From NCBI GenBank assembly GCA_963402885.1, contig OY727098.1:12882717-12946716 (forward strand): 64,000 bases of DNA. Reading direction: 5' to 3'. The notes below the pieces were generated by a model that saw only the letters and a program-made list of their open reading frames with translations, made no database searches and had not been told where the DNA came from. Made by a program: the position numbers and the translations under genes. This document shows positions 47,501 through 57,507 of the stretch, piece by piece (the stretch's first letter is position 1; each line of letters starts with the position of its first letter). The stretch comes from Antedon bifida. Lineage: Eukaryota; Echinodermata; Crinoidea; Comatulida; Antedonidae.

Positions 47501-48838
47501 CAACATTTAAAGAATTCCAATGGTAGCAGTAGTAATTCTCCACAGGTAAACCAAAGAACTCCCTCTAGTTCTACATTGGCAGTCAACGCTGCCACTTCAA
47601 AACCCAACTCATCAGATGCAGTGTGCTCTGTACAGGGAGGTGCTCCCACACAAGTTAGCATTGATAAAACAAATCCTGCCAATCGCAAAAAGAGGAAAAT
47701 TGATTTGTTATCCCCAAGAGATAGTCAAACCTCAGCAAAACATGTTAAAACGACTCAAGTCTATGACTCATCAAATGGTATTCCAACAGACTCGAATAGA
47801 CCAGTTGCAAAAGCAAAGACTAGTGAAATCAAACACAAACAAGTACCACCAAATCAAAAGCTATTAAAACAAGCAAAGACTGTTTCCAGTCCATCAACAT
47901 CTGTCTCCAGTGCATCAACATCTGTCTCCAAAATCTCGCCCCATACTTCAAACAGAACGCTATCACCAAGCATTAGTTCTTTAGAAAATGCCAAAAAAAT
48001 ACCAAGAGTTCAATCAAGTAACTCATTAGGACGTTTAGAATGTAGTAAATCGTCACCTAGTTTATCAAAATCAGAAAGAAGCCCTTCTCTTAATAGATCA
48101 AAAAAATCAGCGGGTGCTTCACCCAAATCCAGTTCATCACCAAGAAGTAATAAATATTGGAAAGGGTGTAATGCAGTTTCACCTGCGCTATCTGAATCAC
48201 TTCATAAACAAAAACACAAAAAGGCATCTTTGCCCATTGTTCCATCTCAATCAATATTTGATGAGGAACCGGAAGTAAAAACCACATCAATATTTGATAA
48301 AGAAGATAATAGTGGGAAAAGTGTATCAATATTTGATGATGATAATGATAGTACTGTTGGATCTTTTAAAAACGATGAAGGACTACTACATGCACCATCA
48401 CTATTTAATGATAATGTTTTAATTGATGCAACAATTTGTAAAAATAATCAAGATTGCCTTGATAAAAGTACATTATTGTCCACAAAACAACCTGCTGAAG
48501 AGCTAGATTCTTACAGTCAAACTGTTTTCAATAATGATTGCCATGTAAATGTACTAAGAACTAATTCATTTTTAGAATCAAATGTAGAAACATCAATATC
48601 ATCTTGTTCAATGAACACAGAAGATGCTGTAATAAAGACGATTGATATGTATGATGAGCCTGTTCACATAGTAACTGAAGGTGAAATTGACCGCATACAT
48701 ACAACTGAATGGGCAGGTGTAAATGGTTGTTATGATTCCGACCACAATTGGCGTAGCTGGTCCGACAGTTACTCGATATCCCTAAATAGTAACGATGACA
48801 ATGCTTTACATATATTACCGTATGTTTGCTTAGAATAA
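41514..48838 (+). CDS. MED26: Mediator complex subunit 26 (MED26)
   Basis: Three exons: 41514-41576, 47116-47190 and 47402-48838, joining in frame to 524 aa plus stop. Exon 1 gives MPLSAQQIKEKLQSAID, matching the vertebrate start around PQQIRDRLLQAID. Exons 2 and 3 give VLEAIHLLEKTFIPKESLEE and TRLGKLVNDIRKK, completing the TFIIS N-terminal (LW) domain, about aa 5-85. In known MED26 this domain contacts TFIID and elongation factors. The middle (about aa 90-460) is Ser/Lys-rich and disordered, with an SPSLSKSERSPS-type stretch and three SIFD motifs near aa 331, 342 and 355. The C-terminus, WAGVNGCYD then ILPYVCLE, is the Mediator-binding domain. It is shorter than human MED26 (600 aa). An ATG at 41444 starts a frame that overlaps the true start out of frame. 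The 5.5-kb intron 1 is full of repeats. Confidence 0.94.
41940..41987 (+). repeat. AGGCCT-rich simple repeat in MED26 intron 1
   Basis: Overlapping copies of CTAGGCCTAGGCC and its variants. The octamer TAGGCCTA is common elsewhere in this window, but only here does it form a dense cluster. Confidence 0.7.
42006..42897. mobile_element. 892-bp MITE with long terminal inverted repeats
   Basis: The termini are CCGGCGCTAGTTCCGTTTCG and its exact inverse. Arms of roughly 280-290 bp can be followed inward, through the GATGATTTTACAGACATGTT block on the left and TTGGCGCTCCATAGAAAC on the right. The 300-bp centre is AT-rich and non-coding. A diverged left half occurs at 4735-4990. The target duplication is unclear. 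It lies in MED26 intron 1. Confidence 0.75.
42898..44232. other. MED26 intron 1, mostly unrecognised
   Basis: Begins with a (TAG)n microsatellite (about 42904-42922) and a stretch rich in ACTAGCAA words (42950-43020). No exon or coding relic was recognised in the remainder. Confidence 0.5.
44233..45375. mobile_element. Element with tandem-repeat inverted ends
   Basis: The left end (44233-44275) reads TCTAGTCAACTCGGCCTCAC then GTCAACTCTGCCC. The right end (45258-45375) has the inverse, GTTGACGTGAGGCCGAGTTGA, expanded into several units of about 16 bases (GGCCGACTTGACTTGGG and similar). The 1-kb interior has no gene and includes a TA-flanked transposon end (45045-45140). The structure resembles a small foldback element; boundaries are approximate. 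Confidence 0.5.
45045..45140 (-). mobile_element. Terminal fragment of the TA-flanked transposon, inverted
   Basis: Carries AGGTGGCC and ends GAGGTTCAACTG followed by TA, the inverse of the end at 841-945. GGAAGAACA in the middle also matches that copy. No second end was located nearby. Confidence 0.4.
45650..46200 (+). pseudogene. CR1/L2-like LINE C-terminal relic
   Basis: In MED26 intron 1. Frames contain IIDFRS, then VNKFKYLGVTFNGA (thumb region), and the open stretch 45809-46195 ends with SGRFRTPTSCTFSPSFHKSF, equivalent to the SGRLRSAAAGTNRYLFSF end of the LINE at 53104-53352. Frameshifts separate the parts. It is a truncated, dead copy of the same LINE group. The rest of the intron to 47115 shows nothing recognisable. 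Confidence 0.7.
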
Positions 48839-49066
48839 TTCTTTTTATTTTGTTACAGGTTTAACTTGAAGTATTTTATTTTCGACAACATTTAATGTTG
48901 GAGCTATTCTGTTAGTTTGAAACTACCGTGATAAAACAATTTTAATTTGAGTTGACATTATGTATTTGTTCAATTTAGAGTTGTAGTAATGTATACTGTA
49001 AATTGAAGTATTGAGAAGACCTTAGTTTCAAAGAAATTAAAAATATTCCTAAAGTGAGACAACGAT

Positions 49067-49154
49067 AATAAATGCTACATGTCACTCTTTTACATGTCTA
49101 AACAATGTATTTGCACATTTTTTACTTGTAGTGAAATTGATAACACATAATAAA
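49067..49154 (+). promoter_or_regulatory. AATAAA signals, probable MED26 poly(A) sites
   Basis: AATAAA at 49067-49072 and 49149-49154, the first hexamers after the MED26 stop codon; they would give 3' UTRs of roughly 250-330 bases. Inferred from position. Confidence 0.5.
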
Positions 49155-51488
49155 CTTATGACCAAATAACCAACATTTATTTGTGTCATTTTATGTTGAA
49201 TAATATTTGATGATTGAGTGAATGAACTTTGTGTGTAAAATTATAGCAACTGTTTCTTATTCACTGTCAATGTGTATCATACCATAAACTTGAAAAAGAA
49301 GTGCATGTTTTTTTGTGAGCAAACCTTCCAATATTGTACTATTTCTTCGCCATGTTTTAACTGTATGAGTATTATAATAATGACTACTTTTACTACGGTA
49401 GCCTGGGTAGTGAAGAATATGGTAATATAGGAGGTATTGATGGTGTCAATTGATGGAGTAATGAATTTTGGGGTTTGTTCATAGGTAATAGGTGATAATA
49501 CATTTTGACAAGTACCTTTGAATTGGATACATTAATACCTTGTTTGCAGCCAGATCAAGTATAGAACATTTATTACCTGCAACTATTATATGCTCACAAA
49601 CTAAATCTGTTTTGCCAATACTAAATTGTATTATTGTAGTAGATGCATGTATTTTTCAATGCACACACACAATACAACATAATGGTCATAATTAGTCATG
49701 TGCAACACGACTCTACAGCTCACTTTGTCAGTTGGTCGGTAAACACTAACTTGAGTACGCGACTGCAGCCATGTATATGACCTTTTTTAAATAACAACTC
49801 ATTTTCGCTTATAGCAGCATATGTTTGATGCTAGAAAAGAAGCTCGGCCTCGGTTTACATTTAAGCTGTACAAAAAATGTTAAAATATAAAAACTAACCA
49901 AGAGTATTAATTAAATGAAACAAATTTTGTTTCATAATTAAGTAATAAAATGTTAAGATATAACACAAATTTACAATACATTTATTGTATATTAAAAAAA
50001 AGTATAAATGATAATTTTTAGGCGAATGATTGATGTTTATGGTTTTTGGAAAAGGAGTACTCAAAACAATATTCCTGTTTTAAAATGTCATTGTACGTTG
50101 AATTGAATTGAACAAATTATATAGAAAAGGATTGTGATTGAAATTCATAGTAGAGTACTGCATTAGGTAGATCAAGAAGTTAAGATTAAGGTTATTAGTT
50201 GACTACACAATATTGTTTCAATACACAATCAATTTGCATGTATTGAAACACTGCATTAATAGGAATTAATGGAAATTTACTCCTGCCTGTTTATACTTTG
50301 TTCCAAGTGTATATGTAGGTGTATTTCATGTGTGCTTACTTAAGCAAACAAACTTTATGTGACAACAAATGTGATGTGCCCATAATGGACACGATGACAT
50401 CATATCACTACCATGTTTGGGAATGTCACACTTTTTTTTCACATAAAGTGTAGACAGAGCTTAGTCCAGGGATCCTGCTAAGTTTTATATTAGTATTTGG
50501 CAACTAAATACTGCACAGCATTCAATCTTTATACAGTACATTTTTTTTTGAGAAATGGCAAAATACTATATTTTTTAAGCCTAGTCCAGTATTTACTTTT
50601 GAGCTGATAATATTCCTGGCATTAGTGGCTTTAAAGCAGCCAAATTATGATTTATAGATTTAATTACTTTGGTGATTTTTTTTTTATTTTATTAATCTCA
50701 AATATGAGTAGTGGTGTTTGCAAATTCTTCCAGCAATGCAATGATAATTAAAATGAATAAATATATTTGGTTTATAATGAATAGTTGTAATTAATAGAAA
50801 TGTATGTTATATTTATTCTGTATAGATACATACTATTTGGCACAGTGGAAAGTACAGTGGTATGGTTGCCACAACTATTATAGTTGTCTACTCCATCTAT
50901 GCCAGGTTTACTGTAAAATAATCACATTGTAAAACGTCCAAAATCTCTCCCTTTGCTGTGAACACATTATTTTGTAATGTCTTTTTCACTTGGTATATAG
51001 TGGTAGATTGGGTGATCAATCAATTTACGTAACATTCAATTAAAAAATTGTACTAGTAAGAAAAGAGAATTGATACCGTAATGAAATGGGTATTTTTGTC
51101 CCAGATACTCATTGGTAAACAAACTTTATTTTAAAAATAAACTATAATAGACAATTTTTGTTGATGGTATTTTCCTACCTGATTTCAATACTGTTAGTCA
51201 GTTGCCTACTGTCAAGAATTGAATGCTTTTTTATTAATGTTAATATATAACTATGTTGATTTGTATTGAATCTGCACATAATATTATTGCTTAATAGGCA
51301 CGAATGTGTATGGTAAGAGCTCATGATTAAAGTTAAAGTACAAATGATTTTTGTTTTTTTTTTATGTTGAGTATTATTCTACAGTGCATGCACTTGAAGT
51401 ACACCCTGAAAAAACCTGCCTCAAAATCGCCCTAAAGCGTTTCACACTGTATTTAGAAAGCTCATCATCCTTCCCCAATTTCAGTTTT
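49155..51488. other. Intergenic, no gene recognised
   Basis: AT-rich sequence without recognisable exons. It includes copy 3 of the 80-bp GGTCGGT repeat at 49703-49784. Confidence 0.55.
49703..49784 (+). repeat. 80-bp interspersed repeat with GGTCGGT motif, copy 3
   Basis: Runs from CAACACGACTCTACAGCTCA to GCAGCCATGTATATGACC. It is the closest in sequence to the copy at 951-1030. Confidence 0.7.
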
Positions 51489-51720
51489 TCGCGCCGCGGC
51501 TCTAGCCAGCTAAAACCCCAGAGGACATAATCAATAAGAAGCTTTATCATCGCGAAAGCTATACAGTATCTAAGGCTGACATTTTCAATAATTTGTAAAC
51601 TCGACTAATTTGTAGGTCCCAGCTGCTGGACCCAAAAAACGTCTGGGAAAAGAGAGTCTATGAGGGCTCACGGTTGAACGATTTTGGATTCTCGCCCTTT
51701 GATTGGTTGACGCGATTCAA
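51489..51720 (+). repeat. 240-bp interspersed repeat, copy 2
   Basis: Second copy of the family at 20953-21195, from CGCGCCGCGGCTCTAG to TTTGATTGGTTGACGCGA, with well-conserved blocks ACGTCTGGGAAAAGAGAGTC and AGGGCTCACGGTTGAACGAT. Confidence 0.75.
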
Positions 51721-51889
51721 AAGACTGCTATGGCAAGCCAAGTCCGCCAAAAATCCTCAATCCATACCATTCAACAACTATGCATTCATCATTAAAACAA
51801 ACCACTCATGTAAAAAATCAACGTAAACCTACATCATTCACACCCTCTAGCCACACCATTTTTTATCATTTTTCATTCAATTCATTGTC

Positions 51890-52520
51890 AAGTAAAACCA
51901 TTTATTGTCAAGTCATGCATTGTCATGTGTGAAATCATTCATCGTCAAACCAAACCATTCATCGTTAAGTCACATCGGTCGCCGTCAAGTCAAACGATTC
52001 ATCGAAAAATCATTCATCGTGAAGCCAGATCGTTCATCGCGAAACCAAACCCTTCACCATGAAGTCAAATTGTTCATCACCAAGAAGCCAAACCAATCAT
52101 CATGAAGCTATTTGTTTCATAACCAAGCCAAACCGTTCGTCATCAAGTTATTCATCGTTAAGTCATTCCTCATTAAGTCGTTCGTCTTCAAGTCGTTCGT
52201 CCTCAAGTGTTTCGTCTAAAGTCGTTCATCATTAAGTCGTTCATCATTAAGTAATTCATCATTAATTCATTCATCATTAAGTCGTTCGTCCTCAAGTCGT
52301 TCGACTTTCTTCAAGTCGGTCGTTCTCAAGTCGTTCGTCTTAAAGTAGTTCATCATTAAAGTCATTCATCATTAATTCGTTCGTCCCCAAGTCGTTCGTC
52401 CTCAATTCAAGTCGTTCGTCTTTAAGTCGTTCGTCCTCAAGTCGTTCGTCTTCAAGTCGTTCGTCCTCAAGTCGTTCGTCTTCAAGTCGTTCGCTCTAAT
52501 GTCGTTCGTTCTCAAGTTGT
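51890..52520 (+). repeat. Minisatellite of TCAAGTCGTTCGTC units
   Basis: About 40 tandem units of 14-17 bases. The left part is diverse (CATTCATCGTCAAACCAAAC types) and the right part is homogeneous (CAAGTCGTTCGTCTT, CAAGTCGTTCGTCCT alternating), as if the array is still expanding at its right edge. Its translated frame is a by-product. Confidence 0.9.
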
Positions 52521-52657
52521 TCATCTTCATGCACCAATGATTGCACTACAGACTTTGTTTACCGATTGAAGATTTGGACGATTCCATTATGATAGGGTAG
52601 CGAAAATAGTCGTACCGCATTTATATTTATGTAACTTATTTATATATTTAAACCTAA

Positions 52658-52714
52658 TTTTTCAATGCAAAAACAATTGGGTGTCTGACAACCAATTGTT
52701 TTTGCATTGAAAAA
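52658..52714. repeat. Perfect 23-bp hairpin with 11-base loop
   Basis: Arms 52658-52680 and 52692-52714 are exact inverses (core TTCAATGCAAAAACAATTGG), separated by an 11-base loop containing TGTCTGAC. The context is AT-rich intergenic sequence. It could be a recent small inverted duplication or a tiny foldback element. Confidence 0.85.
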
Positions 52715-53877
52715 CTATGTGATTATTGACTAGTGAGGAGACAGATCAGCACGGTTATAAACGTTATGGTACCAGACACCTTTCCAATCTGTCACATTAT
52801 TCTTAAAAGATATCATGATGAGGATTAAAAAAAGATCTTTGTTAGTAGACTGCTGGTGAATACAGCCTAAAACGGTAGTCCAGGCAATCTATGAAAAAAG
52901 GGGGTAACCGAAAACAAATTGCAATAGTTTTCAAACTTTTTTATCTGATTCAGTATCAAGTATCAAGTATAATCTTTATTCGTTCCCACAAGGAGAAAAT
53001 TACATTGCTCGTCTTAAAATACATCCTAATTACAATATTTAAAACGACACGAAACAATACCAATTTTCAAAACTCACAACAATAACATATTATTTCATGG
53101 TGCTCATCTGGATGAATTCTGCTGATGTCTCCTGATACCTGTGGGCAGAAAGGAGAAAAGATATCGGTTTGTGCCAGCAGCCGCGGATCGCAATCTTCCA
53201 CTGCGAGCACTCCCGAGACTGCCTAAATCGGAATTCAAAGGATGACTTTCATCCCTGAACACAATCCCAAAAAGCCTGTCCAGGTTCTCACAATAAACTG
53301 AATCCACCGACTGCTGACACAAACCAGACATAATCTCAACCCTTCTTACCACACGATCAATTCTACCCTTATCTCCCTCTGTAAAATGTCCACCCCACCC
53401 TGCAATACAATATTTCCAAACCCCAACAATAATAGACTGATTGTAATTGACTGAATGTAATCAAAATATTATTATTTACACTAAACATGTTTAGTTGTCT
53501 TAAACAGTACATTCTAGTATTTACTTTCTTCATAACGAGATCCAAGTGGTTACTCCACGTCAATTTATTGTTAAATACAACCCCCAGATATTTATATGTT
53601 TCCACCATCTGAATTTATCTACCCATATGTTAACTAGATCACATTTATTCGTTTTCTTTCTAAAATCTATAATCATTTCCTTTGTTTTTTCAACATTCAA
53701 TTCTAAAAAGTTATCATTACTATATTTTACAACATTTTTTATCTCATTTAAATATGAAGTGCAATCGTCCTTCTCAATCAAGCCAATCATCGGCGTATCG
53801 TCAGCAAATCGTACAACTGGGCAATAATCATATTTAGATCTATAATCACTTGTGTACAAGGTAAACAAACAAGGCCA

Positions 53878-55303
53878 TATAGATGGCTGCAGTCGCGTGC
53901 TCATTAGTGTTTACCGACCGACCGACCATTCATTCATAATAACATTTATTTCTTATCATTTCAAAGTAAACAAAATAACAATTTAAATATAAATAATTAA
54001 GAGGCAAAACCCAGAAAGTAATAACATTTGGAGGTTTCCCTCCAAAAAAACTTGTGACGGGTAGCCAGTTAAAAAGTTATAATCATATTGGAGTTTAAAC
54101 AAACAGAAACAAAACAAGACAACGACAAGTTAATAATAATATAATACTATGGAAGCACAGAAAAACCAGAATAAATATGTTGTTTTATTATTATTAGTTA
54201 TTTATGGAGTAGAATTTGTTTAAGTTTAAAAGAAAATTTATTTTTTGAAGGTGCCAATTTAATTTCGTCGGGGAGATCATTAAATAATTTGGTGCCACTA
54301 TAACGGATATTATGTTGCATTAATGTTAATTTGGTAAGGGGAGGGTGGAGGTTACTGGAGGATCTAGTTTTATGGGTATGAATACTATTATTTTTTATAA
54401 AGCTGCAAGAAAGTTTAGTTGGAAGTAGACAGTTGACATGTTCATAGACGAATGTGCATTGTTGGAGGATATTGATGTTTTGGACAGTTAATAATTTAAG
54501 GTCAGAGAAAAGCTCACTAGTGTGATCTAGGCGTGACGCACCAGAGATGAGGCGAATAGCTTTTTTTTGGAGAATAAAAAGTTTGTTGAGGTTTGAAGCA
54601 TAGTTGTTTGCCCAGACAATATTACAGTAAGAAATAAAAGGTAAAACAAGTGAACAATAAATCATGCGAAGGACTTCTTTGGGCAAGTAACCAACTTGCT
54701 AACCTACCAACTGACCGAAATTACTGAACATGTTTAAAAATGTTGAAATGTTTAAAAACATTTATATTTTTTTAATTTACACGTGCGTAGCCAGTCACTT
54801 TTGACGTGCTCGTATAACGTAATTTCGAGTTGAAAAGCAAGTCAAGAAAACAGAAATCGGGCAAAAAAGTGCGCAATAACATTTAACGCGCAGCGCGCAA
54901 ACATCTTCGCACTCATGGCAATTTTGTAAACGCTTAAAATTGCCTGAAACGTACTCTTATTTCATCGAAAATAAATTTTGAAAATTTTGAGCACGCATAC
55001 GCATGCCTTACATGCGCTACGCACGTAATTGCATTGCCATATGATGATTTATGCCCTGAAATTTATGAGTACCAAATTTTATTTAATTGTGATTCATGGT
55101 TGTGAAGATATGATTACAAACGTGATTTCGTTAAATCGTGCGTAGACCGCGTAATTTTTTATTGCGCACCGTGAAAACATAACCACATCGATTCCTGGCC
55201 ATAAGGAATATACTGTGAAAAATTGACTTAGCTAGATTAAACTGATATCAAGATAAGGTCAGAAAGCGATAAAACGCATAGTGATACCGGACCGACAGAC
55301 AGA
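53878..55303 (-). mobile_element. Composite insertion inside the LINE RT
   Basis: The LINE ORF breaks between its SPx and CLFTLYTSD codons, and 1.4 kb of foreign DNA fills the gap. The insert has the GGTCGGT repeat at its low-coordinate end (53871-53929), a block with GCGCAGCGCGCAAA and CACGTGCGTAGCCAGTCAC in 54780-55200, and a CCGACAGACAGAGG end near 55290. A second LINE fragment (53932-54690) lies inside it. The repeat family is not recognised. Confidence 0.6.
53932..54690 (-). pseudogene. Second LINE fragment, ORF2 C-terminus (5'-truncated)
   Basis: An open stretch of 162 aa on minus (54686-54198) reads LVLPFISYCNIVWANNYASN, LFILQKKAIRLISGASRLDH and YSGTKLFNDLPDEIKLAPSK, the C-terminal region of CR1-like reverse transcriptases. 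It continues through a 3' UTR with GGCTACCCGTC and ends in AATAAATGTTATTATGAATG near 53932. It is truncated at its 5' end, as usual for LINEs, and sits inside the 53878-55303 insertion. Confidence 0.75.
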
Positions 55304-56060
55304 GGGGATAATACAATGCCTTGTGGCGCGCCTGTATTGGAAACACTAACATCAGAACATACTGTTGGGCAAAGCTTCACATACTGCTTTCTGTTAGAAA
55401 ATTCAGAATAAATAGAATCATATTAAAGGGAATGGCCATCTTACACAGCTTATCTACCAGTAAATGGGGTTGAATGGTGTTAAACGCAGAGGAGAAGTCG
55501 TAATACATAACACGGGCTGAATTTCCAACCTTTGTTTTATCTAAAGTGACGATACAGCCTTTCAAGTTTAACTACAATCGCATCTTCTGTGCTCCGAGCA
55601 CTTCTGTATGCAAATTTCATGGGATCAGTATACGTAGTGACTATTGGTTTTAAGCATTTTAAAACAATTTTCTCACATATTTTACCTACAACTGATGTTA
55701 AGGCCACTGGCCTGAGATCATTCATATACTTAATAACACGACCTTTTGGAATAGGAACAATAGATGATTGTTTCCATGTTTCTGGAAGTGAACTAGTTGT
55801 GAAACACAAATTAAAAATAATTGAGAAAATATACGACAACTGCATTGCACATGATTTTAAAATATTTGGTTTAAGTTTATCGGGCCCGGGAGCTTTCTTA
55901 GCATTAAAATTTCTAAAATACTTATATACTTCACCCTCATTTGTATCAATGTTTATGTCTTTTATATTTGATTCAAGCTGACACTTCCGTTCCTTAATTT
56001 CTTTTGAAAAATCATATTTGTTAAAACGATTGAAAAATATATTTAATTCATTTGCATATT

Positions 56061-57364
56061 TGTCACAAGTGACATAAAGTTGTGTATATATTTTGCAAGT
56101 CATTCTTATCCTTTTGTTTTCACTCTTTGAACCTTTCTTTTGTTTTAGGAAGCTATTGTGTGAAGCCAGTGGAGCAGAGTTTTTGTGTTGCAGAGAAGGA
56201 TTGTGTGGTGTTTGCTGATTGGAGGAGAGGTATAAGAGTTAAGTTAGTGTGTGAGTTGCTGATTGGTGGAGAAGGATAAGGTGGTGATATGTGGATAATT
56301 GAGGGAATTTTGAGGTAGATGGAAATTGAGAGGAGACAGAGAAGGAGGGCTATGTTATGTTAAGCCAGAAAGGGATAGGTGAATATTGATATGAGAAACT
56401 AAGACGTGCAGGAGAAGAAGTAATTGAATTATGGTGAAATAGAGCTGAAGCAGAAAGGAAATAAAGAGATATACATGAAGTTAATAAATTGTGAGTTGGA
56501 GATAATTATGGTGATATAGAGCTGAAGCAGAAAGGAAATAAAGTGATATACATGAAGTTAATAAATTGTGAGTTGGAAGTAATACTATAAGGCTGTACTT
56601 AAATGTAGAACTGTTAATTGTTGAGATTACTGAGGATTAATTTAAATTGTGAATGTAAATTGACGGAAGAAATAACTGTTGGAAACAGCAGACGTTGTTG
56701 CATGTAAAGAATTGTTTGGAAATATTGAAGAGTAACTGGATTGATACTGATATTATTTTACGTGGAAAGGAGAAAGAAATAATTGGTCGGGGAGCGGATT
56801 GCAGGGCAGAACGACATCAAGAAACATTTTAACTTTATATTTGATTTATTTATATGTCAGAAAATAGGAAGAATTATAATTGATAATACAAGCAGAACGG
56901 GAGCAGAGGCGTGGGAGTTGTTTATTTGCAGAATCGTTTTAACTTTTATCTTTCTAATTTGTTTTGTGTCAGCGTAGGAGAGAAAGCAAGAAGGAACGAT
57001 ATTGTGGACATTTATTATTGTTTAATTATTCATCTTGTGATATTATTGTATTTGGAAGGGGGGGTTTCGGGGATTTATTTAAAAATAAGAAGATTGTTGA
57101 TATTTGGTTTGGAAGGATTGGGAAATTTGGGGAATTGCATAAAGTTTGTGGGGAATAGGAACACGGTATCATTGGTTGAGAATTGGTTGGGTTTTTTTTG
57201 TGGGTTTTTTTTTGGGGGGGTTTGAATTATAAAAGAAAGAATTGGTTGTCGAAGATTATTATTAAATATTACTTTTTACATTTATATGTGTACAGTTGTG
57301 GCTATTTACCGTTGGTTACCAGCAATTACATGTCCGAAAGAGCCGTAATTGCAGCTGTGTGACA
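56061..57364 (+). repeat. Left LTR of the Gmr1-like element
   Basis: 1304 bp beginning TGTCAC and ending GTGACA. It contains an internal tandem duplication of about 76 bp (near 56440-56590), shared with the right LTR. Short open frames inside it are not genes. Confidence 0.92.
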
Positions 57365-57507
57365 TTTATGGGGGCTCGTCCGGGAAACTTTGTAACCTAG
57401 CGTGAACATTGGTAGATGAAACAATTGTACGTGATTCTTGGATTGTCTATTTGCCATATTATTGGCATACTGTATACTTATATTGGATACTTTTTTTTTC
57501 TTAAGAA

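Larger units (their letters stand above)
52955..56060 (-). pseudogene. CR1/L2/Rex-like LINE, 3' part, with nested insertions
   Basis: Read on minus, the ORF2 protein comes in pieces: KYANELNIFFNRF and NAKKAPGPDKLKPNILKSCA (upstream of 55537), LRPVALTSVVGKICEKIVLK, YYDFSSAFNTIQPHLLVDKL (55377-55565), a GAPQGIVLSP block near 55310-55340, then after an insertion CLFTLYTSD and VVRFADDTPMIGLIEKDD (53560-53904), ETYKYLGVVFNNKLTWSNHL (53369-53608) and the C-terminal SGRLRSAAAGTNRY (53104-53352). The 3' end (52955-52980) has an AATAAAG and tandem TATCAAG-type tail. Frameshifts and at least two insertions disrupt it. Its 5' part resumes at 63620. Family placement among CR1/L2/Rex types is by wording only. 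Confidence 0.85.

Noticed and set aside
47576-48838. Open frame of 420 codons as a stand-alone gene
   Set aside because: It begins at an in-frame TTG in the middle of MED26 exon 3; the exon extends back to 47402 and the TFIIS N-terminal domain needs exons 1 and 2.
56082-57225. Several small open frames repeated near 62323-63465
   Set aside because: They lie in the two LTRs and are repeated only because the LTRs are; no protein family is recognisable.
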